From: Halalkaliarchaeum sp. AArc-CO
GTDB lineage: Archaea > Halobacteriota > Halobacteria > Halobacteriales > Haloferacaceae
Reading direction: 5' to 3'
NCBI RefSeq assembly: GCF_024972735.1
Contig: NZ_CP087723.1
Coordinates: 558,001 to 622,000, forward strand
DNA length: 64,000 bases
Shown: piece after piece, positions 51,937-61,589 of the stretch
How positions within the stretch are numbered: the stretch's first letter is position 1
Layout of the letters: every line of letters begins with the position of its first letter
Notes under the pieces: model-generated
Told to the model about the DNA's origin: nothing
The model's input: the letters and a program-made list of their open reading frames with translations, nothing else
The model's database searches: none
Translations under genes and position numbers: made by a program

Positions 51937-52323
51937 TGGATTCGGGGCTGGGTGGTGTGACGTTTGAAGGCCGAAACGGAGTCGGGGGCGACGGCGACAC
52001 CTCGCCGGTCGGCACGCGGAGAAAGTGCAGCCGTCGCCGGAAACGTGCGTTACGCGGCGACGGCCGGGAGTCCGACCACGTCACCGCGAGCGAGACGCAC
52101 GGACCACTTGGGGATAGTGGTCGACGGGTTCGCGGTTGGGTACGTGGTCATGGGTTGATCGACCCGGGGATCCGGGACAGACAGACCGTAGGATGGAGGG
52201 ATATTAATTTTTGTTTGTGTATGGTACACACTGTCGGATCGTCGAACGACCGGTTTTTCTTCCGTTTTCACGACGTGACTGTAGCCACGTCGTTTATACG
52301 GGTTCGGGACCAGAGAACGTGTA
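51937..52323. other. Intergenic region upstream of the UvrD-like helicase
   Basis: These 387 bases contain a 33-codon minus-strand frame at 52050-52151 (MTTYPTANPSTTIPKWS...), too short to be sure. They also hold a palindrome (tgtgta/tacaca arms) at 52216-52230 and the operator-like inverted repeat plus TATA box at 52270-52301. AT-rich 52195-52220 could hold a minus-strand promoter. Confidence 0.5.
52270..52301 (+). promoter_or_regulatory. Inverted repeat and TATA box before the UvrD-like gene
   Basis: Arms acgacgtg (52270-52277) and cacgtcgt (52286-52293) are perfect 8-bp inverted repeats with an 8-base spacer. They sit right before the TATA-like ttatacgg (52294-52301), which is 23-30 bases ahead of the ATG at 52324. 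The arm next to the TATA box would overlap the BRE, so a repressor site is plausible. Confidence 0.55.
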
Positions 52324-54183
52324 ATGAGTTCGGACCCGACGGTAACCCGGCTGTTCGGCGGCCCGGGGAGCGGAAAGACGACTGCACTTCTCGATCGGGT
52401 CGAGGAGCTGCTGGAGGAAGAGGACGACGTCACCTTTCGGGACGTCCTCGTCGTCTCGTACACCCGGGCGGCGGCAGCCGAGGTCCGGGAACGCCTCGCC
52501 GAGCGTCTCGACGTTTCCCCTCGATCGCTGCAGGGGAACGTCTGTACGATGCACGCGAAGGCGTACGAGCTGTTGAACCTCTCGCGTGGGGACGTCGTGG
52601 GCGAAGACGACAAAAAGGAGTTCTGTGAGGACTACGGCATCGACTTCGAGGACGAGCACAGCGGCGCCGGACGTCGGACTGCCCGGTCGACGACGATCGG
52701 CAACAAGATCATCGCCACCTCCCAGTGGCTCCAGCGAACCCAGCGTGACGTCGCCGACTGGTACGACGTCCCGTTCCAGTGGGACCTAGAGGAGGTCCGT
52801 CTCCCGCCGGAGATCGATCCGAACGCTCAGGAGGGCAACAAGTACACCCCGACGTGGCCGTCCTCGGACGACCGCATCGACGTTCCCCAGACGATCCGCG
52901 CGTGGCGGGCTTACAAGGGCGAACACGGGCTCGTCGGCTTCGCCGACATGCTCGAACGCGTCGCACAGCGATCACTGTTACCCAACGTGGACTACCTGGT
53001 GATCGACGAGTTCCAGGACATCACGACCCTCCAGTACGAGGTGTATCGGGAGTGGCGCCCCCACATGCGGAAGGTGCTGATCGCCGGCGACGACGACCAG
53101 GTCGTGTACGCCTGGCAGGGTGCCGACCCCGACCTCCTCCTCGATACCCCGGTCGACGAGGACGTCGTGTTGCCGAACTCCTATCGGCTTCCCTCGCGGA
53201 TCCTCGACGCCGTCAACGCCGAAGTCAGACACATCGACAAGCGGCAGGAGAAAGACCTCAAACCCCGCAAGGAGGGCGGGCTCGTCGAGGCCCAACAGAA
53301 CCCCTCGATGCTCGAGGTCGCCCGGAACGTCCGGTACACCGTCGAAAACGACGACGAGGAGACGATCATGGTGCTGTTTCGGGCCCGATATCAACTGTTC
53401 CAGTTCATCGACGAGTTCATCGACACCGGGATCCCCTTCAGCGCGCTCACCGACCAGCGAATGTGGACGGATCGACTCACCGACTACGTGCGGGCCATCG
53501 AAGCGATCGACGCCGACGAGCCGGTCACCGGCCTGCAGGCGCGCCGACTCGCCGACATGCTGCAGGCGTCAGCGTTCGGCACGAACGACCGCGAGGAGTT
53601 TTACGACTTGCTCGAGGAGATCGAAGAGGCGGCCGACGTCGACGACATCGCCAAGATCGACGTCGATCCCGACCGGATCCGCGATCGAGTCCCGTTCATG
53701 CCCGGCCCCGCAAGCGCCGGCGACATGCTCCGGAAAGTAACGAGCTTCCAGCGCAACTCCGTGAAGGCGTACTTCGCGGGCGACTACCACGGGATGGATC
53801 CCAATCGGGTGCGGGTCGGAACGATCCACTCCGCGAAGGGTCGCGAGGCGGATCACGTGTTCGTCGGCACCGATCTCACGGAGAAGGTGGTCGAACAGAT
53901 GGCGGCTTCGGTGGACGATCCCGGAGACGTTCCGGGGATCGACGGAGAGTTCACCAAGACGACGAGCCCGGTGCCGATCGTGACCGACAACGAGCGCCGG
54001 GTGTTCTACGTCGGGATGTCCCGAGCCCGCGAGCGTCTCGTCCTGCTGGAGAACGTCATCAAGGGCGCGCCGACGCTCCCGATCAGCGTCCTCCTGTGTG
54101 GGGAGTCACGCGCCGAACCGATCGACGAACTGCTCGAGGAACTCGGAATCGCGCCGTCGGTAGAAGCAGAGACGGCGACCTAG
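52324..54183 (+). CDS. UvrD/Rep-type superfamily 1 DNA helicase
   Basis: This 619-residue ATP-driven helicase or translocase has Walker A GGPGSGKTT (12-19), motif Ia (VVSYTRAAAAEVRERL), motif II DEFQD (228-232), motif III GDDDQVVYAWQGAD, motif IV PNSYRLP, motif V VGTIHSAKGREADHVFVG and motif VI FYVGMSRARERLVLL. It is shorter than bacterial UvrD but complete for the core. Likely role: DNA repair or replication restart. It is preceded by an operator-like inverted repeat and ends overlapping the convergent small gene by 4 bases. Confidence 0.92.
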   Translation: MSSDPTVTRLFGGPGSGKTTALLDRVEELLEEEDDVTFRDVLVVSYTRAAAAEVRERLAERLDVSPRSLQGNVCTMHAKAYELLNLSRGDVVGEDDKKEFCEDYGIDFEDEHSGAGRRTARSTTIGNKIIATSQWLQRTQRDVADWYDVPFQWDLEEVRLPPEIDPNAQEGNKYTPTWPSSDDRIDVPQTIRAWRAYKGEHGLVGFADMLERVAQRSLLPNVDYLVIDEFQDITTLQYEVYREWRPHMRKVLIAGDDDQVVYAWQGADPDLLLDTPVDEDVVLPNSYRLPSRILDAVNAEVRHIDKRQEKDLKPRKEGGLVEAQQNPSMLEVARNVRYTVENDDEETIMVLFRARYQLFQFIDEFIDTGIPFSALTDQRMWTDRLTDYVRAIEAIDADEPVTGLQARRLADMLQASAFGTNDREEFYDLLEEIEEAADVDDIAKIDVDPDRIRDRVPFMPGPASAGDMLRKVTSFQRNSVKAYFAGDYHGMDPNRVRVGTIHSAKGREADHVFVGTDLTEKVVEQMAASVDDPGDVPGIDGEFTKTTSPVPIVTDNERRVFYVGMSRARERLVLLENVIKGAPTLPISVLLCGESRAEPIDELLEELGIAPSVEAETAT

Positions 54184-54467
54184 TCCTGCGGTTCTGTCCC
54201 CTCGTCGCCGCCGTCGGTGACGCTTTCGTCGCTGTCGTCCACGCTCCGGAAGCGCCGCGGGAGCAATCCGGAGACGAGTGCTTTCACGATCCGCCCCGGA
54301 TCGAAGAAGAACTGGGGCAACACGACCATCGCGACGGCGACGGCGACGAGCCCCGCCCCGAACAGCGTCTCCCCGCCCAGGATCCGGAGCACGCCGACGT
54401 TGGCAAGCGGGATGGCGAACACGAGCGTCGTCGCCAGCCCGATCATGTCGAACAGTCCGAAACGCAT
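54180..54467 (-). CDS. Small membrane protein
   Basis: This 95-residue protein begins MRFGLFDMIGLATTLVFAIP and has two or three hydrophobic helices (8-28, 35-60), then a segment DPGRIVKALVSGLLPRR and an acidic tail. Start chosen at ATG 54467 rather than the longer upstream frame. It overlaps the helicase end by 4 bases (convergent). It follows the DtxR-like gene in the same direction. No function assigned. Confidence 0.65.
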   Translation of the reverse strand: MRFGLFDMIGLATTLVFAIPLANVGVLRILGGETLFGAGLVAVAVAMVVLPQFFFDPGRIVKALVSGLLPRRFRSVDDSDESVTDGGDEGTEPQD

Positions 54468-54517
54468 CACAGAGGCTACGCCTCTCGACGATAAAAGTTC
54501 CTCGTCCTCCGGATCGG

Positions 54518-54958
54518 TCACCCGAACAGGCGCGAACAACGGTCGGCCTCGCGGTCGTAACAGTCTGGACACTCATCGGGGAGGTCGACGAACCGGTCGA
54601 GCGCGCGGGCCACGTCGTCGCTCATCGCGTGTTCGAGCCGGCACGCCTCCTCGTGGAACCCCGTGGTCTTGCCCAGTTGTTCGACGAGGAACCGTTCGAT
54701 CCGACAGTGTTTCCGCAGGACGCGTTCGGCTTCGCGCGTCCCGGTTTCGGTGAGCCGCGTCCCCCGGTGTTTCTCGTGGGTTGCGAGCCCCTGTTCGGCA
54801 AGCCGATCGACCATCTCGGTTACGCTCGGTGGGGACACTCCCAGCGAGTCGGCCAGCAGTCCAGTTTTGGCCGGCTCACCGTCCCGGGAGAGCAGATATA
54901 TCTCCTTCAGGTACATCTCGACGCTTTCGCTGTACTGTTTTTCGGGTTCGTGGCTCAT
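54518..54958 (-). CDS. DtxR/MntR/SirR-type metal-dependent repressor
   Basis: This 146-residue regulator has an N-terminal winged helix (MYLKEIYLLSRDGEPAKTGL then ADSLGVSPPSVTEMVDRLAE) and a C-terminal metal-binding/dimerisation domain with HCRIERFLVEQLG and HEEACRLEHAMSDDV, both with His/Glu/Cys ligands typical of the family. A final CPDCYDREADRC adds Cys residues. It is normally activated by Fe(II) or Mn(II). Targets not known; the small membrane gene next to it may be one. Confidence 0.9.
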   Translation of the reverse strand: MSHEPEKQYSESVEMYLKEIYLLSRDGEPAKTGLLADSLGVSPPSVTEMVDRLAEQGLATHEKHRGTRLTETGTREAERVLRKHCRIERFLVEQLGKTTGFHEEACRLEHAMSDDVARALDRFVDLPDECPDCYDREADRCSRLFG

Positions 54959-55143
54959 GACTCGTTTTCGACTCCCGTGGGTCGTCGTCCGGTGCGGCCG
55001 CGGACACGTCGAAGTTGTATCCTCCCGGTCAAGAGGTTTCCCGTTGTGACACTCGCGATTGCGGTGGGTTGTCGGGTGGTCCGGCTCTCAAAAACGGTAA
55101 CTACACCGAACAGTATTTGAAGGGGTGGTAATAGCTGTGACAT

Positions 55144-56562
55144 ATGGTGCGTGATCTGGGGCGGACTCTCGTCGTGGGGTTTCTCGGTGTCGTGCTGTTG
55201 CTCTCGCTTCTGGGGGCCAACCTCGTCGTCGGGGTCGACAGGACTGCCCTCGAGGGCGACTTCGTGAAAGAGAGCCTCGAGGAGGAGGACGGGTACGCGG
55301 TTCTGCTCGAGGAGATGCAAGCGGGGATCACAAAACAGCAGGAACCGGCCGACGGTACTGCCGAGGGCGAGCCGGATCCCGAGGAACTGCTCGGCGAAGT
55401 GCTCACCGAGGAGTATGTCCAGGAACAGACTGACGCGAACGTCGACCGTCTGTACGCGTATCTGCACGGCGAGCGCGAGGAACTGTATCTCGCATTCGAG
55501 ACGGCACCACTGAAGGACGACCTCGCGGCGAAAATCGCGGAGTCACTCGTGGACGTCGAGGAGATCGCCGAGACGGATCCGCGGTTCGCTGCGCTGCGGG
55601 AAAGCGAAACGGAGTTCGAAGCCACGAGAGCGGAGTTCGAGGAGGAACAGAAACAGCGCATTCAGGAGGAAACCACGCCGTACCTCACCGACGAGGAGCT
55701 CGAGGAGGCGTACGACGAATCGCGCGAGGAGATCCGCGAGGAGGCGATCGCCGAACTCGAAGCCGATCTCGCACAGGAAGAGTACCCGCCGGCGGTCGAA
55801 CGCGCTGCACTCGAACTGGGGACGGTGTACGTCGACGGGTTGATCGAGGCGGACCTCACCTACGGGGAGTTCATCGAACGCGTCGAGAACGCCGAGGCGA
55901 CTCTCCTCGAGGCGGCGGAAACGGCGGCACACAACCAACTCGACGAGGAACTTCCCGACACCGTCGAATTGACCGAAGGGCTGACCGACGAGGACAGACA
56001 GGAGCTGGAGACGGTCCGTGACGGCGTGTCGGTTCTGAGTCTCCTCGCCATCGTGCTGCCGGTGATTGCCTTCGTCGTCTCGGCGCTCGTCGGCTGGGTC
56101 GCCGTCACCCGATCGACGAGCCTTCTCGTCGTCGGATCGGCGTCCGCACTCGCCGGAGCCGTCCCCCTCGCGGGCCTGACCGTGTTGCAGGACGTCGTCG
56201 TCGAGGAGCTGGAATCCGCCGCAGGCCACGGGGAAATCCAGCCAGAATTCGTGGAACTGTCGCTCGGTCTGCTCGATCGAACCCTGGCGGTGTTCTTCGC
56301 TCAATCGTGGGTGCTCGTCGGCCTCGGGCTGGTGCTGGTGGTCGGCGGTATCGCGATTCGCACCGGGATCGTTCCCGTCTCGGATCGGCCGACATCGGGC
56401 TCCGACGTCGCAACTGTGGACAGAGACGATGAATCGGTGGAAACCGACGACGGAACGGAGGACGACGAGTCCGGGCAGATGGACGAGAATCGGGAGGGAA
56501 CTGAAGGGGAGTCGGATCCCGGCGGTGACGACAACTCCGACGACGACCCGACCGTCGGGTGA
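55144..56562 (+). CDS. Large membrane protein with coiled-coil ectodomain
   Basis: This 472-residue protein has an N-terminal helix (8-30), a long Glu/Ala-rich, mostly helical region (about 40-285, with EELEEAYDESREEIREEAIA), four C-terminal membrane helices (about 290-425) and a very acidic tail (430-472). The middle part looks like a coiled coil outside the membrane. Start ATG 55144. No family or function recognised. It is followed closely by the histidine kinase. Confidence 0.65.
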   Translation: MVRDLGRTLVVGFLGVVLLLSLLGANLVVGVDRTALEGDFVKESLEEEDGYAVLLEEMQAGITKQQEPADGTAEGEPDPEELLGEVLTEEYVQEQTDANVDRLYAYLHGEREELYLAFETAPLKDDLAAKIAESLVDVEEIAETDPRFAALRESETEFEATRAEFEEEQKQRIQEETTPYLTDEELEEAYDESREEIREEAIAELEADLAQEEYPPAVERAALELGTVYVDGLIEADLTYGEFIERVENAEATLLEAAETAAHNQLDEELPDTVELTEGLTDEDRQELETVRDGVSVLSLLAIVLPVIAFVVSALVGWVAVTRSTSLLVVGSASALAGAVPLAGLTVLQDVVVEELESAAGHGEIQPEFVELSLGLLDRTLAVFFAQSWVLVGLGLVLVVGGIAIRTGIVPVSDRPTSGSDVATVDRDDESVETDDGTEDDESGQMDENREGTEGESDPGGDDNSDDDPTVG

Positions 56563-56604
56563 CGTTCCAAAACGTTGATACAGGTGGACGGTACGTCTAT
56601 CGTA

Positions 56605-58245
56605 ATGGTGCTGTCGACTTCGTCGATTGATCCGCTCTTTCTCGGATACGTTCTGCTTTTCGCTGTTGCCGCGGCCGGGTCCTTCGCGAGTCTGGCGAAG
56701 GTCGACGCAGTCGACGACGAGGACACCCAGTGGGGACTGTACACGCTGCTGCTCGCGAGCGGTGCCTGGGCGACGACACACGTCGGCTATCTGCTCGCAC
56801 CCGCCCCGTCGTTCCAGTACGGCTTTTATGTCGCCGGCCTGGTCGTCGGATTTGCCGCGGTCGGCCCGTGGTTGTATTTCTGTTCGGCGTACACCGGGCG
56901 ATCGTTACACCGGGACGCCACCATCCGACGGCTCGCGCTCGGAGTGTATCTCGCCGTCGTCGCAGTCAAACTCACCAATCCGTTGCACGGTCAGTACTTT
57001 ACGACCGAACTCGCGACGGTGCCGTTCTCCCACCTCGCGGTGCTTCACCAGCCGCTCCACTGGCTCGTCATGGGGCTGGCGTACTCGCTTGCGGTGGTCG
57101 GGTTCTTCATGCTGTACGAGCTGTTCTTTCAGGTCGGCGGCGACACCAAACCGCTCGCAGTTCTCGTGGCGCTCACCGGACTTCCGGTCGTGTTCGACGT
57201 TCTCGGGGCCGTTTCGCCGGTCGTCCTCCAGTTCACCTACTCGCCGATCGGTGTCGCCGCCTTCGCGATCGGGGTGCTTTTTGTCTTCCTCGATCGGTTC
57301 CAGCGGGTGCAACTGGCCGGCGCCAGAGACGACCCGGTCGTCGTCCTCGACGACGACGGAGAGCTGTGGGACTACAACCGTCCGGCCCTGCAGCTGTTCC
57401 CCGCGCTCGGCGGCGCTATCGGGAAGCGACTCGAGGCGGTCGTTCCACATTTTGCCGACCACGTCGCTGCAGGGGAGGAGCTCATCGAGATCGACCGCGA
57501 GGGAGACGTCCGCTACTACCAGCTCTCAACGAACCCGTTCACGACCGGCCACACCCGACTGGGCCGGGCGATTACGCTCACCGACGTCACCCACCGGGAG
57601 CGATATCGACAGGAGCTCGAGCGACAAAACGAGCGTCTCGAGGAGTTCGCGGGAATGATCTCACACGACCTCCGGAACCCGCTCAACGTCGCGACCGGCC
57701 GGATCGAACTGGCCCGCGAGGAACACGACAGCGAGCATCTCGAGGCTGCACGTGACGCACTCGAGAGGATGGAAGCGCTGATCGAGGACGTCCTCGCGGT
57801 GGCGAGACAGGGACAGCCGATCGACGACCCCGAACCCGTCGAACTGTCGACGGTCGTCCGGAACTCCTGGGGCATGGTCGAAAGCGAGGGCGCGGAGATA
57901 CGGATTACAACCGACCACCGGGTACAGGCGGATCCGGATCGGCTGCAACAGCTGCTCGAGAACCTCTTTCGCAACGCGGTGGAGCACGGCGGTAAGGAAG
58001 TGACGGTGACGGTCGGTACCTCGCCGGACGGTTTTTACGTCGAAGACGACGGTCCGGGAATTCCGGAGGAAGAACGCGGGCGCGTCTTCGAGTCCGGAGT
58101 CACCACCAATCAGGAAGGGACGGGGTTCGGCCTCGCGATCGTGAACGGGATCGCCAATGCCCACGGCTGGACGGTCGAGATCGTCGACGGCGACTCCGGC
58201 GGTGCCCGATTCGAGTTCGGGAACGTGACCGTCCTCGGCGACTGA
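56605..58245 (+). CDS. Histidine kinase with N-terminal 7TM sensor and PAS-like domain
   Basis: This 546-residue membrane sensor kinase has a hydrophobic N-terminal region of about seven helices (residues 10-240), as in HisK_N_7TM proteins, then a PAS-like segment (260-350), a phosphoacceptor helix SHDLRNPLNVATGRIEL (His in SHDLRNP), and an ATPase domain with ENLFRNAVEHGG (N box), DDGPGIPEE and TNQEGTGFGLAIVNGI. I use ATG 56605; the frame is open from 56575. It is 42 bases after the membrane protein stop. No response regulator is adjacent. Confidence 0.88.
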   Translation: MVLSTSSIDPLFLGYVLLFAVAAAGSFASLAKVDAVDDEDTQWGLYTLLLASGAWATTHVGYLLAPAPSFQYGFYVAGLVVGFAAVGPWLYFCSAYTGRSLHRDATIRRLALGVYLAVVAVKLTNPLHGQYFTTELATVPFSHLAVLHQPLHWLVMGLAYSLAVVGFFMLYELFFQVGGDTKPLAVLVALTGLPVVFDVLGAVSPVVLQFTYSPIGVAAFAIGVLFVFLDRFQRVQLAGARDDPVVVLDDDGELWDYNRPALQLFPALGGAIGKRLEAVVPHFADHVAAGEELIEIDREGDVRYYQLSTNPFTTGHTRLGRAITLTDVTHRERYRQELERQNERLEEFAGMISHDLRNPLNVATGRIELAREEHDSEHLEAARDALERMEALIEDVLAVARQGQPIDDPEPVELSTVVRNSWGMVESEGAEIRITTDHRVQADPDRLQQLLENLFRNAVEHGGKEVTVTVGTSPDGFYVEDDGPGIPEEERGRVFESGVTTNQEGTGFGLAIVNGIANAHGWTVEIVDGDSGGARFEFGNVTVLGD

Positions 58246-58270
58246 AAACGGTGGCTGTTGCGCTCGAGCG

Positions 58271-58702
58271 CTACGCTTCCTCGATCGGCGTCACCATCAC
58301 CGAACACGGGGCTTCCCGAACCACGCGTTCGGTGACGCTGCCGATCAGGACGCGCCCGAGACCTTCCCGACCGTGGGTCCCCATCGTGATCACGTCGACG
58401 TCGTTCTCCTCGGCGTATTCGACGATGTACTTCTCGGCGTGGCCCTCCTCGATCACTGTCGTCACGTCCACGCCGTCGGGCGCGTTCTCCGCGATCTCCG
58501 CGAGCAACTCCTCCGCTCGCCGCCGGTGTGCTTCCCTGATCGGTTCACTGTCGAGATTCGCGAACGTCGGCAGCGCTTCCACCTCGATGACGTACAACGC
58601 GTGCAGTTCGGCGTCGAACTTCTCGGCGAGTTCGTACGCCCGCTCGATCGCGTTCTCGGCCGCCTCGCTCCCGTCCGTCGGTAGTAGTATCCGTTCGATC
58701 AT
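58271..58702 (-). CDS. Universal stress protein (single UspA domain)
   Basis: This 143-residue protein starts MIERILLPTDGSEAAENAIE. It carries the ATP-binding loop pattern with MGTHGREGLGRVLIGSVTER and ends CSVMVTPIEEA. This is the full UspA fold of normal length. It faces the kinase gene on the other strand. Family knowledge: binds ATP or nucleotides, role in stress survival. Confidence 0.9.
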   Translation of the reverse strand: MIERILLPTDGSEAAENAIERAYELAEKFDAELHALYVIEVEALPTFANLDSEPIREAHRRRAEELLAEIAENAPDGVDVTTVIEEGHAEKYIVEYAEENDVDVITMGTHGREGLGRVLIGSVTERVVREAPCSVMVTPIEEA

Positions 58703-59033
58703 GGTGGACTCCCGACGCCGCCGATCGGCGTCAATCGAAAGTTATCTCTGGATTACAAAAACTGTGCCGGAATCCGACTGTATGTTTAGTTGTCTGCTTT
58801 TTCCCTCGCTAGTTAAGATGATAAATTGGTCTCTGCTTGTGGTTTGGGCACCAATTTTGCTAATTCGAACTGGACGGAACTAGACGGGGCCGCTCACTCC
58901 CCGAATCTGTCCGAGGTGACCGGTGCGTGTCGGTTCGTCGGGAACCATGTCCACGAGCTTCCGCTGTTCGTTTGTAGTGTTTTCCCGCCGATCCCGTGCG
59001 AGCGTATATTACCTCCGGTGACGAACGGTCTCT
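58703..59033. other. Divergent intergenic region UspA / flavin-type protein
   Basis: These 331 bases include an AT-rich stretch near 58730-58860 that could hold the UspA promoter on the minus strand. They also hold a TATA-like gtatatta at about 59003-59010, 24-30 bases before the ATG at 59034. No gene seen. Confidence 0.5.
59003..59011 (+). promoter_or_regulatory. TATA-like box of 59034 gene
   Basis: The string cgtatatta lies about 25-30 bases before the ATG at 59034, a strong archaeal TATA match for a leaderless transcript. Confidence 0.5.
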
Positions 59034-59477
59034 ATGGAAGATGTCAACTACGTGTACACTGCGGGGATGGACGAGGAGGACGTCGACTACCATCTGCAGT
59101 CCGGGGAACACGGCGTCCTCGGGTTGGCAGACGGCGACGACGCGTATGCGATCCCCCTGAGTTACCACTACGACGGCGACCGGTTTCTCCTTCGGGTGGG
59201 GGAATCCGGCTCGGCGGAGTTCGAGGAGGGCGAGAAGATGCGATTCCTCGAGACGACCGACACCGCGACGTTCGTGTGTTACGATGCCACCTCCGAGGAA
59301 TCCTGGAGTATTCTCGTTCGAGGCACCCTCCACGAGTGGCAGACGGAACTGGACGACGCGACACTCAACGAGTGGTTCCAGCCGTTCCGGCTGTTCGACG
59401 AGGCGATTGAGGACATTCAGTTTACCGTCTACGAACTCCGGATGGTGGAAGTTGTCGGCAGAATGACCATCGAATAA
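59034..59477 (+). CDS. Pyridoxamine 5'-phosphate oxidase-like protein
   Basis: This 147-residue split-barrel protein begins MEDVNYVYTAGMDEEDVDYH and has GVLGLADGDDAYAIPLSYHY then FLLRVGESGSAEFEEGEKM, a PNPOx-type flavin/F420-binding pattern. It is related to the protein at 16818-17288. The DASS transporter gene follows after 31 bases in the same direction. Cofactor and substrate unknown. Confidence 0.82.
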   Translation: MEDVNYVYTAGMDEEDVDYHLQSGEHGVLGLADGDDAYAIPLSYHYDGDRFLLRVGESGSAEFEEGEKMRFLETTDTATFVCYDATSEESWSILVRGTLHEWQTELDDATLNEWFQPFRLFDEAIEDIQFTVYELRMVEVVGRMTIE

Positions 59478-59508
59478 TTCGAGACTTCGAACGAACTCAA
59501 CCTGGACC

Positions 59509-61020
59509 GTGCACGGACGTCTCACACGCGAGCGCATCGGGCTGCTCTTCGGACCGCTCGCGTTCCTCTCGATTTACTTTTTGAACCCGTTCGGGATGCC
59601 TCCCGAGGCAGCTGCAGTGCTCGCGGGGACGCTGTGGATCGCCATCTGGTGGGTGTCCGAAGCGGTCCCGATCGCCGTGGCGGCGTTGCTCCCTGTCGTG
59701 TTGTTTCCGGTGACCGACGTGGTTTCGATCGCGGAGGCAACGGCGCCGTATGCGGATCCGATCGTCTTTCTCCTTCTGGGCGGGTTTCTCCTGGCGCTGT
59801 CGATCGAACGGTGGGAGTTACACGAGCGTCTCGCATTGCAGGTTATACGTACGGTGGGATTCAGCTCCCGCCGGCTGGTTCTCGGGTTCATGGTTGCGAC
59901 CGGCGGGCTCTCGATGTGGATCTCCAACACCGCGACCGCGATGATGATGGTCCCGATCGGCGGCGCCGTCATCCTCAAGTTCGCCGCGCTGTCGGATTCA
60001 CCGGCGGAACGCGGGATGGAACTCCCACAGGAACCGGTCGAGCAGATCGTCTTCGACGCCGATCGGGATCCGGACACGCTCCCGAAGACGAACTTCGGGC
60101 TGGCGCTGATGCTCGGGATCGCCTACGGCGCCTCCATCGGCGGTGCGACGACCCTGATCGGGAGCCCGCCGAACGCGATCTTCGCCGGCGTCGCCGAAAG
60201 CTCCCTGGGGATCACCGTCGGGTTCCTCGACTGGATGCTGTTCACCGCGCCGGTGTCTGCCACCTTCATGTTGCTCGCGTGGCTGTTTCTGGTGTACACC
60301 CTCCCTCCGGAAACCGAGACGATCGAGGGCGGCGGCGAGGTAATCGAGCGGAGCCTGGATGAACTGGGGCGGATGAGCCGCGGCGAGCGGCGGACGCTTC
60401 TGGTGTTCGGGCTGGTCGTGGTCGGCTGGATCTCCCGTCCGTTCCTGATCGAGCCGATCGCCCCTGCGGTTTCGGACACCGTCATCGCGATCGTCGGCGG
60501 AATCTTGCTTTTCGTCGTTCCGGCCGATCGCACCGACGGGACGTTCCTGCTCGACTGGTCGTCGACCCGGCGGCTCCCGTGGGGAGTGCTCGTGCTCATC
60601 GGGGCCGGGTTTTCGATCGCGCACGCGTTCCAGGCGAGTGGCCTGGATCGATGGATCGCCGACCTGATCGGCGCCCTTCCCGAGATGAGTTTCCTGCTGG
60701 TTCTCGTCACCGTCGCGGTCGTCGTCGTGTTCTTGACGGAGGTGAACTCGAACACGGCAACAGCGTCGGTGTTCGTCCCGCTGATGATCGGGATCAGCTA
60801 CGCGCTGGGCGTTCCCTCGATCTCGCTTATGGCCATCACCGCACTCGTGGCGTCGTACGCGTTCATGCTCCCGGTCGCAACGCCCCCGAACGCGATCGTG
60901 TTCGGGAGCGGCTACATGACGGTCCCGGAGATGGCCCGGGTCGGGTTCTGGCTCAACCTCTTCGGGGTCGTCCTGGCGACGGCGGCGACATACCTGTGGC
61001 TCCCGTTCGTGCTGGGATGA
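59509..61020 (+). CDS. DASS/SLC13 sodium-coupled carboxylate transporter
   Basis: This 503-residue membrane protein starts at GTG 59509. Two SNT signatures are visible: LSMWISNTATAMMMVPIGG and EVNSNTATASVFVPLMIG, each coupling Na+ and substrate. Eleven to twelve helices and loops with GASIGGATTLIGSPPNAIFAG match the family. Probable substrates are di- or tricarboxylates. It follows the PNPOx-like gene and is convergent with the deaminase gene. Confidence 0.9.
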   Translation: MHGRLTRERIGLLFGPLAFLSIYFLNPFGMPPEAAAVLAGTLWIAIWWVSEAVPIAVAALLPVVLFPVTDVVSIAEATAPYADPIVFLLLGGFLLALSIERWELHERLALQVIRTVGFSSRRLVLGFMVATGGLSMWISNTATAMMMVPIGGAVILKFAALSDSPAERGMELPQEPVEQIVFDADRDPDTLPKTNFGLALMLGIAYGASIGGATTLIGSPPNAIFAGVAESSLGITVGFLDWMLFTAPVSATFMLLAWLFLVYTLPPETETIEGGGEVIERSLDELGRMSRGERRTLLVFGLVVVGWISRPFLIEPIAPAVSDTVIAIVGGILLFVVPADRTDGTFLLDWSSTRRLPWGVLVLIGAGFSIAHAFQASGLDRWIADLIGALPEMSFLLVLVTVAVVVVFLTEVNSNTATASVFVPLMIGISYALGVPSISLMAITALVASYAFMLPVATPPNAIVFGSGYMTVPEMARVGFWLNLFGVVLATAATYLWLPFVLG

Positions 61021-61076
61021 CGGGGGCACATCGGGTCGCGAGTTTCGGAGGGAAACGACACGGACGGCCGACCCCT

Positions 61077-61529
61077 TCAGTAGAACTCCTCGTGGACGCG
61101 TCTCCCTTCGGATTCGAGGACGGGCCCGTCGACAGTTGTCTCCCCGCCCTTGCGTTCGATCACTTCCTCGCAGGTGATGCCACTTTTCGTCTTGCCCTGG
61201 ACGCTCGCCAGCGTCGCACCGGCGACGCTGTAGACGACCCGGTCAAGCCCCGCATAATAAATCGCAGCCGCACACATCTCGCAGGGCTCTGTGCTCGTGT
61301 ACATGGTGCACGCTGCGAGTTCGTCGTCGTCGAGTTCGCGGGCTGCCCACCGGGCGAGTTTGAGTTCGGGGTGGGCAGTGACGTCGTTTTCGCTCACCGT
61401 GGTGTTTTTCGACCGTTCGACGACTGTCCCGTCGACGACGAGCAGCGATCCGAACGGAGTGTTCCCGTCCGAAACCGCCTCCCGTGCCAGTTCGATCGCT
61501 TCCCGGATGTACTCCTCGTCGTTTCTCAT
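61077..61529 (-). CDS. Cytidine/guanine deaminase-family enzyme
   Basis: This 150-residue zinc-dependent deaminase carries the metal motif HPE (in TAHPELKLARWAARE) and the paired PCEMCAAAIYYAGLD. Start at ATG 61529 (MRNDEEYIREAIELA). The usual H-A-E is H-P-E here; such variants exist in guanine deaminase and nucleoside deaminases. It acts on nucleobases or nucleosides in the cytoplasm. It is divergent from the demethylase gene, separated by 210 bases with a palindrome. Confidence 0.85.
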   Translation of the reverse strand: MRNDEEYIREAIELAREAVSDGNTPFGSLLVVDGTVVERSKNTTVSENDVTAHPELKLARWAARELDDDELAACTMYTSTEPCEMCAAAIYYAGLDRVVYSVAGATLASVQGKTKSGITCEEVIERKGGETTVDGPVLESEGRRVHEEFY

Positions 61530-61589
61530 ACTCGCTTTTTTAGCGACGATTGCGTAATTAGCTCTGCCGTTCCCATTTCTTCTCATCCG

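Noticed and set aside
52050-52151. 33-codon minus-strand frame upstream of the helicase
   Set aside because: Too short and without a clear promoter at the right distance or any known homologue; kept only as a note.
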